From: an uncultured bacterium
GTDB lineage: Bacteria; Cyanobacteriota; Vampirovibrionia; Gastranaerophilales; Gastranaerophilaceae
Reading direction: 5' to 3'
Assembly: GCA_902766395.1 (NCBI GenBank)
Contig: CACXDL010000095.1
Coordinates: 1-50,993 of the forward strand
DNA length: 50,993 bases
Shown piece by piece: positions 8,033 through 16,637 of this stretch. The translations under genes and the position numbers were made by a program. Below the pieces are notes generated by a model, which was not told the origin of the DNA, did not search any database, and saw only the letters and a list, made by a program, of their open reading frames with translations. The first letter of the stretch is position 1; each line of letters starts with the position of its first letter.

Positions 8033-8380
8033 ATGAATACAGTTACAATTGTTGGAAGAACCGGAAGAGATGCTTCAGAAAACTTTACTTCCTTTGAATC
8101 AGGAAAAACTAAGGCAACTTTTTCTGTTGCGGTGAACAGATGGGATTCAAAAACAAAAGCAGAAGTTACTGATTGGTTTAACATTGAAGTTTGGGACAAG
8201 CAGGCCGAATTTGCTGCTGAATATATTAAAAAGGGAAGATTGATTGCTGTAGATGGTAGAATTGCCAATCGCCGCTGGACTGACAAACAGACAGGTAATG
8301 ACAGAGAAACTTTTTATATAATTGCAAATAATATAAGATTATTAGGTTCTAAAAAGGATGTAGAAGAAGCTGTATTATGA
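8033..8380 (+). CDS. ssb: Single-stranded DNA-binding protein
   Basis: A 115-residue OB-fold protein: MNTVTIVGRTGRDA, FSVAVNRWD, DWFNIEVWDKQAEFAAEYIKKGRLIAVDGRI, then a strand ending in FYIIANNIRLLGS. It coats single-stranded DNA in replication and repair. It is short and lacks the long disordered linker and the usual acidic DDxIPF tip; the tail is only KKDVEEAVL. This resembles cyanobacterial-type short SSBs. A GAGAGGA Shine-Dalgarno sequence and an upstream TATAAT (7993-7998) support the start. Its stop overlaps the start of the sugar-acid kinase (ATGA), so the two are translationally coupled. Confidence 0.93.
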   Translation: MNTVTIVGRTGRDASENFTSFESGKTKATFSVAVNRWDSKTKAEVTDWFNIEVWDKQAEFAAEYIKKGRLIAVDGRIANRRWTDKQTGNDRETFYIIANNIRLLGSKKDVEEAVL

Positions 8381-9693
8381 TAAGTAGTTCTAACATTGCG
8401 GCTATTATCGCGGATGATCTAACCGGTGCAAATGATACTGCATTGCAGTTTATGCTAAATGGTGCCGATACTAATATATTCTTATCTGGAGATAGTATTG
8501 AAAATAATAATGACAGTCAGTCTCAGGCCTGGGCAATATCGACAGAATCAAGAAATGTTTCTCCGAAAGATGCGTTTGAAAAAGTTAAAAATGCTGCACA
8601 TTTGGTCATAGACAGCTTAAATCCTGATTATATTTATAAAAAAATTGATTCAACTGTCAGAGGTAATATTGCAGTTGAAGTGATGTCTATTTTAGAAGTC
8701 ATAAAGTGGGATGCTGCTGTTATAATGCCGGCTTTTCCTCAAGAAGGAAGAATTACGGTTGGAGGGTATCAACTTTTAAAAGGTGTGCCAATCGAAAGAA
8801 CTGAAATGGCTATGGATCCTCATTCTCCTATTACTGAATCTCACCTGCCCACATTAATAAAATCTCAACTTGGTGAAAATCTTGCTGATATTGTAGGTGT
8901 TATTGATTTAAAAACAGTTTTGGATGGTGCGGGACCAATTTTATTAAAATTAAACGATTTAATAGCTGATGGTAAAAAAATAATTATAGCTGACTCTGTT
9001 TTGACAACGGATTTAGAACAAATAGTTTTGGCAATGCGTAGATCTAATTATAAAATTTTGCCTGTTGGGAATGCTGCGGCTGCAAAAGTATTAAGTGATG
9101 ATTGGTTTCCTCCGTTGGAAAGCCATGAAAAATTATCGGTTAAACTTCCGCAATTGCCAAAATTTATCGTTTCAGGAAGTGCAACACAAATTACTGCAAA
9201 CCAGATAAATAAACTTGAACAAAGTGGTGAGTATGATGAAAAATGCTTAATCATAGAGTTAAATATGAATACAGTATTATCAGGTTTAGATGATAGTCTG
9301 GTAGAACGAATTGTATCTAATTTAAAAAATGATAATATTGTTCTTGTTCATACTTCAAATTTAATCAAAAATTTTGACGGTTTTGCAGAAGAGTCTATTA
9401 AAGCCGAGCTGACAAAATCAGGTCTTGCAAGCGTTATAACAGATTATCTAGCTCAATTAACAAAAGCGGTAGTTGAACGGACAAAAGCTATACTTATTAC
9501 CTTAGGCGGAGAAACTTCATATAAATGTTGCAATGCTATAAATGCTAATCAATTAAAACTTATTGATGAAGTATTGCCAGCTATTGCGTTGAGCAAAAGT
9601 GCGAAATCTGATCAATGGATAGTTACAAAATCGGGTAATCTTGGTGGAGTAAATACATTAATTGAAATTTTAAAATATTTTGACAGGCATTAA
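8377..9693 (+). CDS. Four-carbon acid sugar kinase family protein (OtnK/DtnK-like, DUF1537)
   Basis: This 438-residue protein has the N-terminal domain hallmark IADDLTGANDTALQF and the C-terminal nucleotide-binding hallmarks LITLGGETSYKC and VTKSGNLGGVNTLIEIL. The family phosphorylates four-carbon sugar acids such as erythronate and threonate at the 4-position. The next gene encodes a PdxA-type dehydrogenase, the partner that oxidises the 4-phospho acid in threonate pathways (PdxA2). The pair could therefore degrade D-threonate- or erythronate-like compounds, or salvage 4-phosphoerythronate toward vitamin B6. It overlaps ssb by 4 bp. Substrate is inferred from family and context only. Confidence 0.88.
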   Translation: MISSSNIAAIIADDLTGANDTALQFMLNGADTNIFLSGDSIENNNDSQSQAWAISTESRNVSPKDAFEKVKNAAHLVIDSLNPDYIYKKIDSTVRGNIAVEVMSILEVIKWDAAVIMPAFPQEGRITVGGYQLLKGVPIERTEMAMDPHSPITESHLPTLIKSQLGENLADIVGVIDLKTVLDGAGPILLKLNDLIADGKKIIIADSVLTTDLEQIVLAMRRSNYKILPVGNAAAAKVLSDDWFPPLESHEKLSVKLPQLPKFIVSGSATQITANQINKLEQSGEYDEKCLIIELNMNTVLSGLDDSLVERIVSNLKNDNIVLVHTSNLIKNFDGFAEESIKAELTKSGLASVITDYLAQLTKAVVERTKAILITLGGETSYKCCNAINANQLKLIDEVLPAIALSKSAKSDQWIVTKSGNLGGVNTLIEILKYFDRH

Positions 9694-9694
9694 T

Positions 9695-10612
9695 ATGAAT
9701 AAAATAGCAATAACAACGGGTGACCCAAATGGTATAGGAGCAGAAATTACAATAAAGGCTCTTAATATTTTGAAACTTCCAAAAGATAGCGTTGTTATAA
9801 TATCTAATAATGAAATTTTAAATTATTATGGAAATTTGGATATTGATTATGAAATAGTAAATATTCCTTATGACCAAAAGGACATAATTCCAGGGGAAGT
9901 AACAAAAGAGGCTGGGGAATTTTCGTATCAAAGTTTATTAAGGGTATGTACAATAAAACCAAGAGCAATTGTAACCGCTCCTGTTGCCAAAAATTCTCTG
10001 CATTTGGCAGGACATATATTTAATGGGCAGACTGAGGTTTTGCAAAAATATTTGGCACATGATAATCAACTAGCCGAAATGCTTTTTGTTGCCGGAAATT
10101 TCAGAGTTCTGCTTTTAACAAGGCATTGTGCTTTAAAAGATATTAGTTTAACAGAAAAAGTTGTTATTGAAAAAATTCAAAATCTTGTAAAAACTTTTAG
10201 AAATAATTTTGGCATAGAAAATCCAAAATTTGCTTTGTGTGGATTTAACCCTCATGCGGGGGAAGATGGTATTTTGGGAACAGAAGAGAGAGATATTTTG
10301 ATCCCTGCTGTAAAGAAATTGAATGAGCAAGGTATAAATATCACTATGCCAAAGCCATCTGATACTTTATTTGTGGCGGCTGCACAGCATTATTATAAAA
10401 ACGAAAAAGATGAATATGATTGTTATATCGCAAATTATCATGACCAGGGTTTGATTCCGATAAAAACAGTTGCAGGTGCAAAAACTGTCAATACAACAAT
10501 TGGACTTGATATTATAAGAACTTCTCCGGGACACGGTACGGCATTTGATATTGCCGGGAAAAATATTGCAGATCCAACCGGTATGATAGAGGCGATCAAG
10601 CAGGTTTTATAG
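9695..10612 (+). CDS. pdxA: PdxA-family 4-hydroxythreonine-4-phosphate dehydrogenase
   Basis: A 305-residue NAD-dependent dehydrogenase/decarboxylase. Motifs: ITTGDPNGIGAEI, TAPVAKNSLHLAG, the metal-binding region CGFNPHAGEDGILGTEE, NYHDQGLIPIKT, and TSPGHGTAFDIAG. PdxA oxidises 4-phosphohydroxy-L-threonine in pyridoxal phosphate synthesis; PdxA2 paralogues next to DUF1537 kinases act on 4-phospho-threonate or -erythronate. With such a kinase directly upstream, the PdxA2 role is quite possible. I use the ATG at 9695; an in-frame alternative at 9680 would overlap the kinase gene. It converges on the nuclease gene and overlaps its end by 6 bp. Confidence 0.92.
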   Translation: MNKIAITTGDPNGIGAEITIKALNILKLPKDSVVIISNNEILNYYGNLDIDYEIVNIPYDQKDIIPGEVTKEAGEFSYQSLLRVCTIKPRAIVTAPVAKNSLHLAGHIFNGQTEVLQKYLAHDNQLAEMLFVAGNFRVLLLTRHCALKDISLTEKVVIEKIQNLVKTFRNNFGIENPKFALCGFNPHAGEDGILGTEERDILIPAVKKLNEQGINITMPKPSDTLFVAAAQHYYKNEKDEYDCYIANYHDQGLIPIKTVAGAKTVNTTIGLDIIRTSPGHGTAFDIAGKNIADPTGMIEAIKQVL

Positions 10613-11242
10613 ATTACAAATTTTAGAGTATTCGCAGAATTTACAGTTTTCTTTGTTGCATTTAAATGTTTTGTCTGTGTTTATTTTATTACAAATTTCC
10701 GTTATCTTTTGTATATATTCTTGTTCTAAATTTTTATCAAAATTAACGGTAATATTCTTATTTTCTTTGAGATCAAGATATATAAATGACAGTGAAGAAT
10801 ATTGCTTAAGATATTTGTGCATGCATAAAAGGTAAATCATTGTTTGATAATCGTATTGCGGATTTTGTGGAATTTTTCCTGTTTTATAATCCAGTATGTA
10901 GAAATCATTATTCTCTTTTACCACCGCATCAATTCTTCCGCTAAGCCAGTATTTATCGATTTTTGAATAAAGTGTAAATTCTGTTTTCAGGCATTCTTTA
11001 TTAAAATATTCGTTATTTAACAGTAGCTCCCAGGTTTTTTGCTCAGCTTGAGTCAAGTTATTTTCCAGTTTGTCTATTTTTATTTTCTGTAAATAATAAT
11101 TTGCTAAAGCGTGAATTTTTTTACCTTTTTCAAAAGGCAAATCAGATTTAGGCATATTCAGGTGCTCAATATATTGCAAGTAGAATTTTTGTGGACAAGT
11201 TTGATAAACTTTTAACATATTTGGAGAAAAACTATTTAGCAT
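10607..11242 (-). CDS. PD-(D/E)XK nuclease with Fe-S cysteines, RecB/AddB/Cas4-like
   Basis: A 211-residue stand-alone nuclease of the PDDEXK_1 superfamily. It starts SFSPNMLKVYQTCPQKFYLQYIEHL, has the metal-binding GRIDAV and catalytic ILDYKTGK motifs, a YDYQTMIYLLC helix, and ends with C-x2-C-x5-C in ENCKFCEYSKIC. The early Cys of TCPQKF plus the three C-terminal Cys are the classic 4Fe-4S set of AddB- and Cas4-type nucleases. The gene overlaps the end of the giant helicase gene by 7 bp, so the two are co-translated and probably form one DNA end-processing complex. No cas genes are nearby, so Cas4 is unlikely. Confidence 0.88.
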   Translation of the reverse strand: MLNSFSPNMLKVYQTCPQKFYLQYIEHLNMPKSDLPFEKGKKIHALANYYLQKIKIDKLENNLTQAEQKTWELLLNNEYFNKECLKTEFTLYSKIDKYWLSGRIDAVVKENNDFYILDYKTGKIPQNPQYDYQTMIYLLCMHKYLKQYSSLSFIYLDLKENKNITVNFDKNLEQEYIQKITEICNKINTDKTFKCNKENCKFCEYSKICNL

Positions 11243-14200
11243 ATTTTATCCTCCAAAATTGTTGAAAAAATCATATTGGGTTCAGAGTCTCTGAGCTTTT
11301 TACCATAGGTCTGTTCTTTTTCACTTGTAGTTATATATAATTTGTTTTTTGCTCTTGTTATTGCAACATATAGCAGACGCAAGTTTTCACATAGAATTTC
11401 CTGTTTTAGTTCATAGGTCGTTTTATTTTTGTAATTTGGATTTGTGCTTTTTACTTTTTCTGTCAAATCAGAAGATTTCAAATTTATTGAACTAATTGAT
11501 AAAGGAAGATTTTTTTCGCTTAATTCAGGTATGAAAACGAGATTAAATTCATCTCCTTTTGACTTGTGCATTGTCATTATTTGTACTTTCCCTTCCAAAT
11601 TTTTTTTATCGTCATCATCTTCTTCAGAGAAAAATTTAAAACCACTTAAGTTGGCTTTTTTAGATAATTCAGTGAGTCGATTTACAATGTAGTCAAGTGA
11701 ATTATTTGCCATAGATATGCGTTTAATAAGTGTAGAAATCAAGTGTATATTTGATTTATCAATATCAGACTTTATAAGGTGTAAATCATATGCAATTTTT
11801 ACCACCAACTCGTTTGGTGAAAGGTAACAGAGTGATAACCAGTGATTTATATCCCAGTAGAACTGTTCCAGAGAAATATTATTTATGTAGTCACAATTAA
11901 TTTGAATAAAAGGATTTTCATATTTTAAAATTTCTTGTCCGTATACTTTTTTGTAAATTCCCAAATCTGATAAAATCTCATAATTTGTGCTTAATACTTG
12001 ATTGTTAAACGGATCTAAAATAATTTTCATTGCCGCAAAAATAGCTCTAAATATTGATTTTTGCTCAAGACATTGATTTCTTGTAATAACTTTAAAGCCG
12101 CTGTTTTCTATAAGATTTTGCCATGTTGCTACCTGATAATTGTTTCGTAAAAGTATTCCAATAGTGTAATTTGGATTTTTTGCGAGAGTGTTTTTTATTG
12201 TTTTTAAAACAAAATTTTTCTCCTCTTGTGGGGTCGAAAAAATTCCGGATTCTACGGCATTCGTTTCTTCTGGGTTTTTACCTTCAACAGGTGACATGTA
12301 CATTTCATAAAATGAATTTTTTGAATCTTCATCACATAGACTTGTTTTAACAAGTTTATTAGCTAAACCCCAAATATCTTTTGAACATCTTTGAGAACAA
12401 TTCATACTGACATTGTGATATTTGTTTATAAATGTTCTGAAGCCTTCAACATCTGCGTTTGAAAATGTTGATGTTATTGATTGGTTAACATCCCCGCAGC
12501 GAATTATATTTTTATGCTTTCCCGATAGCAAGTTGATAAGTTTTTGTTGTATTTGGGAAGAATCCTGAGCTTCATCTTCTATAATGTATTCACATATTTC
12601 CTGATAGTGTCTTAAAATATCCGAATTGTTTTCAAGAATTTTAACTGAGCCGGAGAGCATATCGTCATAATCTATTAAATTAAGCTCCTTTAGTTTATTT
12701 TGGTATTGCTCATAAAAATTAAAAAACTGTTTTAGTTGCTTATCCGTTGTATTATCTGGTTTGGTTCCTCCGCTCATTTTTAATGCGGAAACTGCTCTGT
12801 CATATTCTTCTGCTTCTTTTGGTTTTATCCCGATATTTGAGGATATTTCATTTAAAATTCTCGCTCTTTGAGCGTCATCGCAAATTTCAAAATCTCCTGA
12901 AAGTCCGAGTTTTTCGTAGTTCCCGTTTTCTTTTAAAATTCTCAGGGCAAGTCCGTGAATTGTGCTTATGTTAGGTAATTTTGAAGAATTTTTATATACA
13001 TTTTTTATTCGTTCTTTAAAATTTCTGGCAGCAGATTCCATGTAAGTTAATACAAAAATATTTTCCGGGTTAATATTGCGTTCCAGTAATTTTAAAATAA
13101 GTGCAAGTAGGATCGTTGTTTTTCCTGCCCCAGGAACTGCAGAAATACCCATATATCCATTTTTATAATCAAGTACCGGTTTTTGGTCTTCTCTTGGAGT
13201 AATTTCAAAGACAGTTTTTTCTTCTTTTTCTTCTTTTTCTTTGTTTGTTATTATAAATTTTTCTATTGCACCAAAATTTTCAACTCCGTTAGAATCAAAT
13301 AAACTAGAGCTGCAATAAATATGCTCCTTGGCACAAAGTGCCAATTTTCGCAAGACTCTGGCATTTTTATCTCTGGACAAATTTATATTATCTTCTATTG
13401 TATATTCATCACTATCCCAGTCTTTTTGAAATACCCATGCATTGTACAATGGGCCGGTATCTGATTTTATCCACTCAGAAGAGGATATATCAAGCCAAAA
13501 CTGATAACGGGTAATAACGTGGTTATCAATGATTTTTTGCGGAGTTGAGATAACAAGATCATTTGTATTTATTTCGAGTATGGAGTATGGATTTTCAGAG
13601 ATTATGGAATTTTCTATTTGCAGAATGATATCAGTTTTGTGTTTGTTAAATTCTTTTCCGAATATGTTTTCAAAGTCTTTTATTTGTTTAATAAAAAAGT
13701 TAAATTTGCTTATTTCGATATGTTCTTTTGGGGTAAAATTAAACAATTTATTGCAGATAAATAAAATTTGTTCAGAAATTTTAAGGTCGGAGTTTTCTAA
13801 CTCTTTAACCAAGTTGATAAAATCATGATATTTCTGAGAGTATTCATTGTCGCTAAATTCAAATGGTATAAGTATTTTATCTTTATCAAATTTTTTAAGG
13901 ATTTGTTCGCAGTATTTAAGAGGAATTCGCAAAAATTCTGATAAAATAACTCTTATATCAAATTCGGAAAGAGAATTTTTTAAGTCAGTGTTTATTTTTA
14001 AAATAGTTATTGCTGCGAGGACATATTTATTTTGGATAAGTTTTTCATTTCCTGTCAGGTATAGCAAATTTATATTTTTAATGTTTTCTTTTAGGGAAAA
14101 TTTTAGCAATTCATCTACATTTGGAGTAATAACAGAAATATCTTTTGGTTTTATCCCGTTTTCAAGTAATTTTGTAATTTCTGTGCAAACTGCGTCGATA

Positions 14201-15105
14201 CATTCAATGCGTTTGGAAAAAGTTTCATAAGAAAAATTATGAAGGACTCTTTGTTCATCATTTAAAACATTATAAAACAAATCTGAGGCGGATTTGTTTG
14301 CTTTTTCGGTTGCTGTAATTCTTTTATCAGAATTAAATGTTTTCTTCAACTTTGTATAATTATTTTTATCTGCACTTAAATATCCGCATCTGCTGGAGCC
14401 TGACGGATCAATTGCAATATAAAAATCTGTATTATTTTTTGATAAATATTCAATAAAATCTATACATATGGGAGTACATTCATCTGCATCGTCTATAAAA
14501 ATATATTTTATGTTTTCAAAATATTTTGTATTTTTATATATAAAATTAAATAAAAGGCATTGTCTGAGGTAATCAAAACCTCTTAATTCAAGTGTTTTGC
14601 GAAGTAGTTTATTAATTGCAAGATTTGCTTCATCCGAAAAACCTTCCTTTAGTATTTTTGCTCTTTCGTCTACTTCTTTGGGGGTTAAATTATTTTGGAC
14701 AATAAGAGAATATCTTCTGAAGATTTGCTGTAATAAAGACATTCTTGAATTGTATCCTTTAAATTTAACTTTTTTAAGAATATCTTTTAATATAAATTGC
14801 GAAACTTCAAGTCCAGATAAATTCGGAAGAATAACAGGGTTATCAAAAATATTGTGGTCTTCCAGAAAAGCCCAGTTATCAGAAACGGTGTTGTAAACGA
14901 GTGAAAAAAAAGAGTGTATGAGAGGTTTTTCCAGAGAACTAACTTCAAGTCTTTCAAGAACTTTTGATAAAAAGTCATTTTTCAATGTTGAATTTTGAAC
15001 CAAAACCAAAATTTCAGATGCCGGAACTCCGCTATTAATTAACCTGACATAATTGTCAAGCAAAATATCTGTTTTATCTGAAACTATGCTTCCCTCAATA
15101 AACAA
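11236..15105 (-). CDS. UvrD/AddA-like helicase with decayed N-terminal helicase half
   Basis: A 1289-residue superfamily 1A helicase. The C-terminal half (from ~residue 630) is complete: Walker A AVPGAGKTT near 655, FVLTYMESAARNFKERI, TIHGLALRIL, Walker B IIEDEAQDSSQIQQ near 843, CGDVNQSI, VQIMTMHKSKGDEFNLVF, and YVAITRAK near 1250. The first ~600 residues look like a second, decayed UvrD domain: a broken Walker A (GSIVSDKTD at 6-14), EILVLVQNS, and IFIDDADECTP near 205 in the DEAQD position. This is how AddB relates to AddA, but here both halves are in one chain and the nuclease is separate. Start codon is TTG with an AAGGGAG Shine-Dalgarno sequence 8 nt away. Likely role: double-strand break resection for recombination. 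Confidence 0.85.
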   Translation of the reverse strand: MFIEGSIVSDKTDILLDNYVRLINSGVPASEILVLVQNSTLKNDFLSKVLERLEVSSLEKPLIHSFFSLVYNTVSDNWAFLEDHNIFDNPVILPNLSGLEVSQFILKDILKKVKFKGYNSRMSLLQQIFRRYSLIVQNNLTPKEVDERAKILKEGFSDEANLAINKLLRKTLELRGFDYLRQCLLFNFIYKNTKYFENIKYIFIDDADECTPICIDFIEYLSKNNTDFYIAIDPSGSSRCGYLSADKNNYTKLKKTFNSDKRITATEKANKSASDLFYNVLNDEQRVLHNFSYETFSKRIECIDAVCTEITKLLENGIKPKDISVITPNVDELLKFSLKENIKNINLLYLTGNEKLIQNKYVLAAITILKINTDLKNSLSEFDIRVILSEFLRIPLKYCEQILKKFDKDKILIPFEFSDNEYSQKYHDFINLVKELENSDLKISEQILFICNKLFNFTPKEHIEISKFNFFIKQIKDFENIFGKEFNKHKTDIILQIENSIISENPYSILEINTNDLVISTPQKIIDNHVITRYQFWLDISSSEWIKSDTGPLYNAWVFQKDWDSDEYTIEDNINLSRDKNARVLRKLALCAKEHIYCSSSLFDSNGVENFGAIEKFIITNKEKEEKEEKTVFEITPREDQKPVLDYKNGYMGISAVPGAGKTTILLALILKLLERNINPENIFVLTYMESAARNFKERIKNVYKNSSKLPNISTIHGLALRILKENGNYEKLGLSGDFEICDDAQRARILNEISSNIGIKPKEAEEYDRAVSALKMSGGTKPDNTTDKQLKQFFNFYEQYQNKLKELNLIDYDDMLSGSVKILENNSDILRHYQEICEYIIEDEAQDSSQIQQKLINLLSGKHKNIIRCGDVNQSITSTFSNADVEGFRTFINKYHNVSMNCSQRCSKDIWGLANKLVKTSLCDEDSKNSFYEMYMSPVEGKNPEETNAVESGIFSTPQEEKNFVLKTIKNTLAKNPNYTIGILLRNNYQVATWQNLIENSGFKVITRNQCLEQKSIFRAIFAAMKIILDPFNNQVLSTNYEILSDLGIYKKVYGQEILKYENPFIQINCDYINNISLEQFYWDINHWLSLCYLSPNELVVKIAYDLHLIKSDIDKSNIHLISTLIKRISMANNSLDYIVNRLTELSKKANLSGFKFFSEEDDDDKKNLEGKVQIMTMHKSKGDEFNLVFIPELSEKNLPLSISSINLKSSDLTEKVKSTNPNYKNKTTYELKQEILCENLRLLYVAITRAKNKLYITTSEKEQTYGKKLRDSEPNMIFSTILEDKIC

Positions 15106-15250
15106 TATAGATACTCCCTTAATGTATTTTATCAGAAAAATATGACTAAATACAACTTTAGTATGATGCGTATTACCTGAAAATTTTCTAATATATAGCT
15201 AACGAAAGAGTGTTTTAAATACAATTATTGAATCGCGAAAGGAGAAAATC

Positions 15251-15478
15251 ATGGCAGTTTCAAAAAAATCTAACTTAACATTGGAAGAACAAATCGGGTT
15301 TAGTGCAGGTGAAATATACAATTACTTGCACGTAAACGGTGCTACTTCATTTGCAAAAATGAAAAAGGAATTAGATTTAAAAGGTAATTTTGCAGATTTA
15401 GGTTTAGGCTGGTTAGCAAGAGAAAACAAAGTTGACATTCAGCAAAAAGGACCTGCTGTAAAAATTAGCTTAAAATAG
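15251..15478 (+). CDS. Winged helix-turn-helix protein (DUF2582-like)
   Basis: A 75-residue winged-helix protein: LEEQIGFSAGEIYNYLHVNGATSFAKMKKEL, then GLGWLARENKVDIQQKGPAVKISL. It matches the small DUF2582 wHTH group found in several phyla with no established function. A GGAG Shine-Dalgarno sequence sits 6 nt before the ATG. It is monocistronic, with a clear terminator downstream, and its regular codon use suggests good expression. It is divergent from the big helicase gene. DNA binding is inferred from the fold. Confidence 0.85.
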   Translation: MAVSKKSNLTLEEQIGFSAGEIYNYLHVNGATSFAKMKKELDLKGNFADLGLGWLARENKVDIQQKGPAVKISLK

Positions 15479-15509
15479 TTATTTTACTTGAACAGTAATC
15501 TGGATGAGT

Positions 15510-15539
15510 GGCGGATTTTATAATCCGCCATTTGTTTTG
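15510..15539 (+). terminator. Terminator after the wHTH gene
   Basis: GGCGGATT / AATCCGCC stem (15510-15517 and 15522-15529) with loop TTAT, followed by a T-rich ATTTGTTTTG tract. Confidence 0.85.
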
Positions 15540-15575
15540 TAGTATAATAATTTTGTAAGTAAAAAAGAGGTTTAT

Positions 15576-16568
15576 ATGCACAGAATTACATTGATAAATG
15601 GTGATGGAATCGGTCCTGAAATATCTGATAGTGTTGTAAAGATTATAGATAAAGCAGGATTAAAAATTGATTGGGATATTCAAAGTGCAGGTGCAGATGT
15701 TATAGAAAAAGAAGGTACACCTTTGCCGGAAAGGGTTTTGGATTCAGTTAAAAAAAATAAAGTTGCTTTAAAAGCTCCTGTCACAACTCCTATTGGAAAA
15801 GGATTTCGTTCTGTCAATGTGCAGTTAAGAAAATCATTAGATTTGTATGCAAATTTGCGCCCTTGTAAAAATTTACCCGGTGTTGAAACAAGATTTAAAG
15901 ATGTTGACATTGTTGTTGTAAGGGAAAACACAGAAGATTTGTATGCAGGTGTCGAGGAACAGATTGATGAAAATACTGCCCACAGCATAAAAATTATCAC
16001 AAGGGAAGCATCTGAAAGAATATGCCGATTTGCATTTGATTATGCTCAAAAAAATAACAGAAAGGAAGTTTGTGTTGTTACAAAGGCAAATATAATGAAG
16101 CTTTCTGACGGATTATTTTTGGATTCATACAGAAATGTAGCAAAAGATTACCCAAATATAAATAAAAGAGAAATTCTTGTAGATAATTTGTGTATGCAGC
16201 TTGTTCAGGATCCGACAAGATTCGATGTTTTGGTATTGCCAAATTTATACGGTGATATTGTTTCGGATTTAACTGCAGGATTAATTGGGGGCTTGGGTGT
16301 CGCTCAGGGTGCTAATATTGGCAAAGAATGTGCTGTTTTTGAGCCCGTTCATGGTTCTGCTCCTGATATAAAGGGGCAAAATAAGGCTAATCCTACGGCC
16401 TTGTTGTTGTCTGCGATAGAAATGTTAAAATATATAGACGAAAATCAGATTGCTCAGAAAATAGAAAAGGCTTTATTTGCAACTTTATCTCAGGGCTTTA
16501 AGACTGCAGATATCGGCGGAAATCTTTCAACAACCGAATTTACAGATAAAATTATTTCAAATTTATAA
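15576..16568 (+). CDS. NAD-type isocitrate dehydrogenase (isocitrate/isopropylmalate family)
   Basis: A 330-residue beta-decarboxylating dehydrogenase: ITLINGDGIGPEI start, substrate loop VNVQLRKSLDLYANLRPC, DIVVVRENTEDLYAG, LYGDIVSDLTAGLIGGLG, and the cofactor loop EPVHGSAPDIKGQNKANPTA. The S-x-N/R-x-x-L-R-K and ENTEDLYAG motifs and short length fit monomer-sized NAD-dependent isocitrate dehydrogenases (IDH3-like) or homoisocitrate dehydrogenase better than LeuB, which has longer insertions. It would make 2-oxoglutarate for glutamate synthesis. An AAGAGG Shine-Dalgarno sequence precedes the ATG. No other TCA or leucine genes are adjacent, so the exact substrate is inferred. Confidence 0.85.
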   Translation: MHRITLINGDGIGPEISDSVVKIIDKAGLKIDWDIQSAGADVIEKEGTPLPERVLDSVKKNKVALKAPVTTPIGKGFRSVNVQLRKSLDLYANLRPCKNLPGVETRFKDVDIVVVRENTEDLYAGVEEQIDENTAHSIKIITREASERICRFAFDYAQKNNRKEVCVVTKANIMKLSDGLFLDSYRNVAKDYPNINKREILVDNLCMQLVQDPTRFDVLVLPNLYGDIVSDLTAGLIGGLGVAQGANIGKECAVFEPVHGSAPDIKGQNKANPTALLLSAIEMLKYIDENQIAQKIEKALFATLSQGFKTADIGGNLSTTEFTDKIISNL

Positions 16569-16637
16569 ATATTAATCATTGTTACCTAATACAAAAAGAT
16601 ATGTTGAAATTTAAAAATTTATCATTAGATATGTAGT

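Noticed and set aside
10607-11242. Cas4 nuclease of a CRISPR system.
   Set aside because: No repeat array or other cas gene in the window; the overlapping helicase gene supports an AddB/RecB-like repair role.
11444-14896. Several plus-strand reading frames of 75-127 codons opposite the helicase gene.
   Set aside because: They are antisense shadows: odd composition, no ribosome sites, and the minus-strand frame is rich in helicase motifs.
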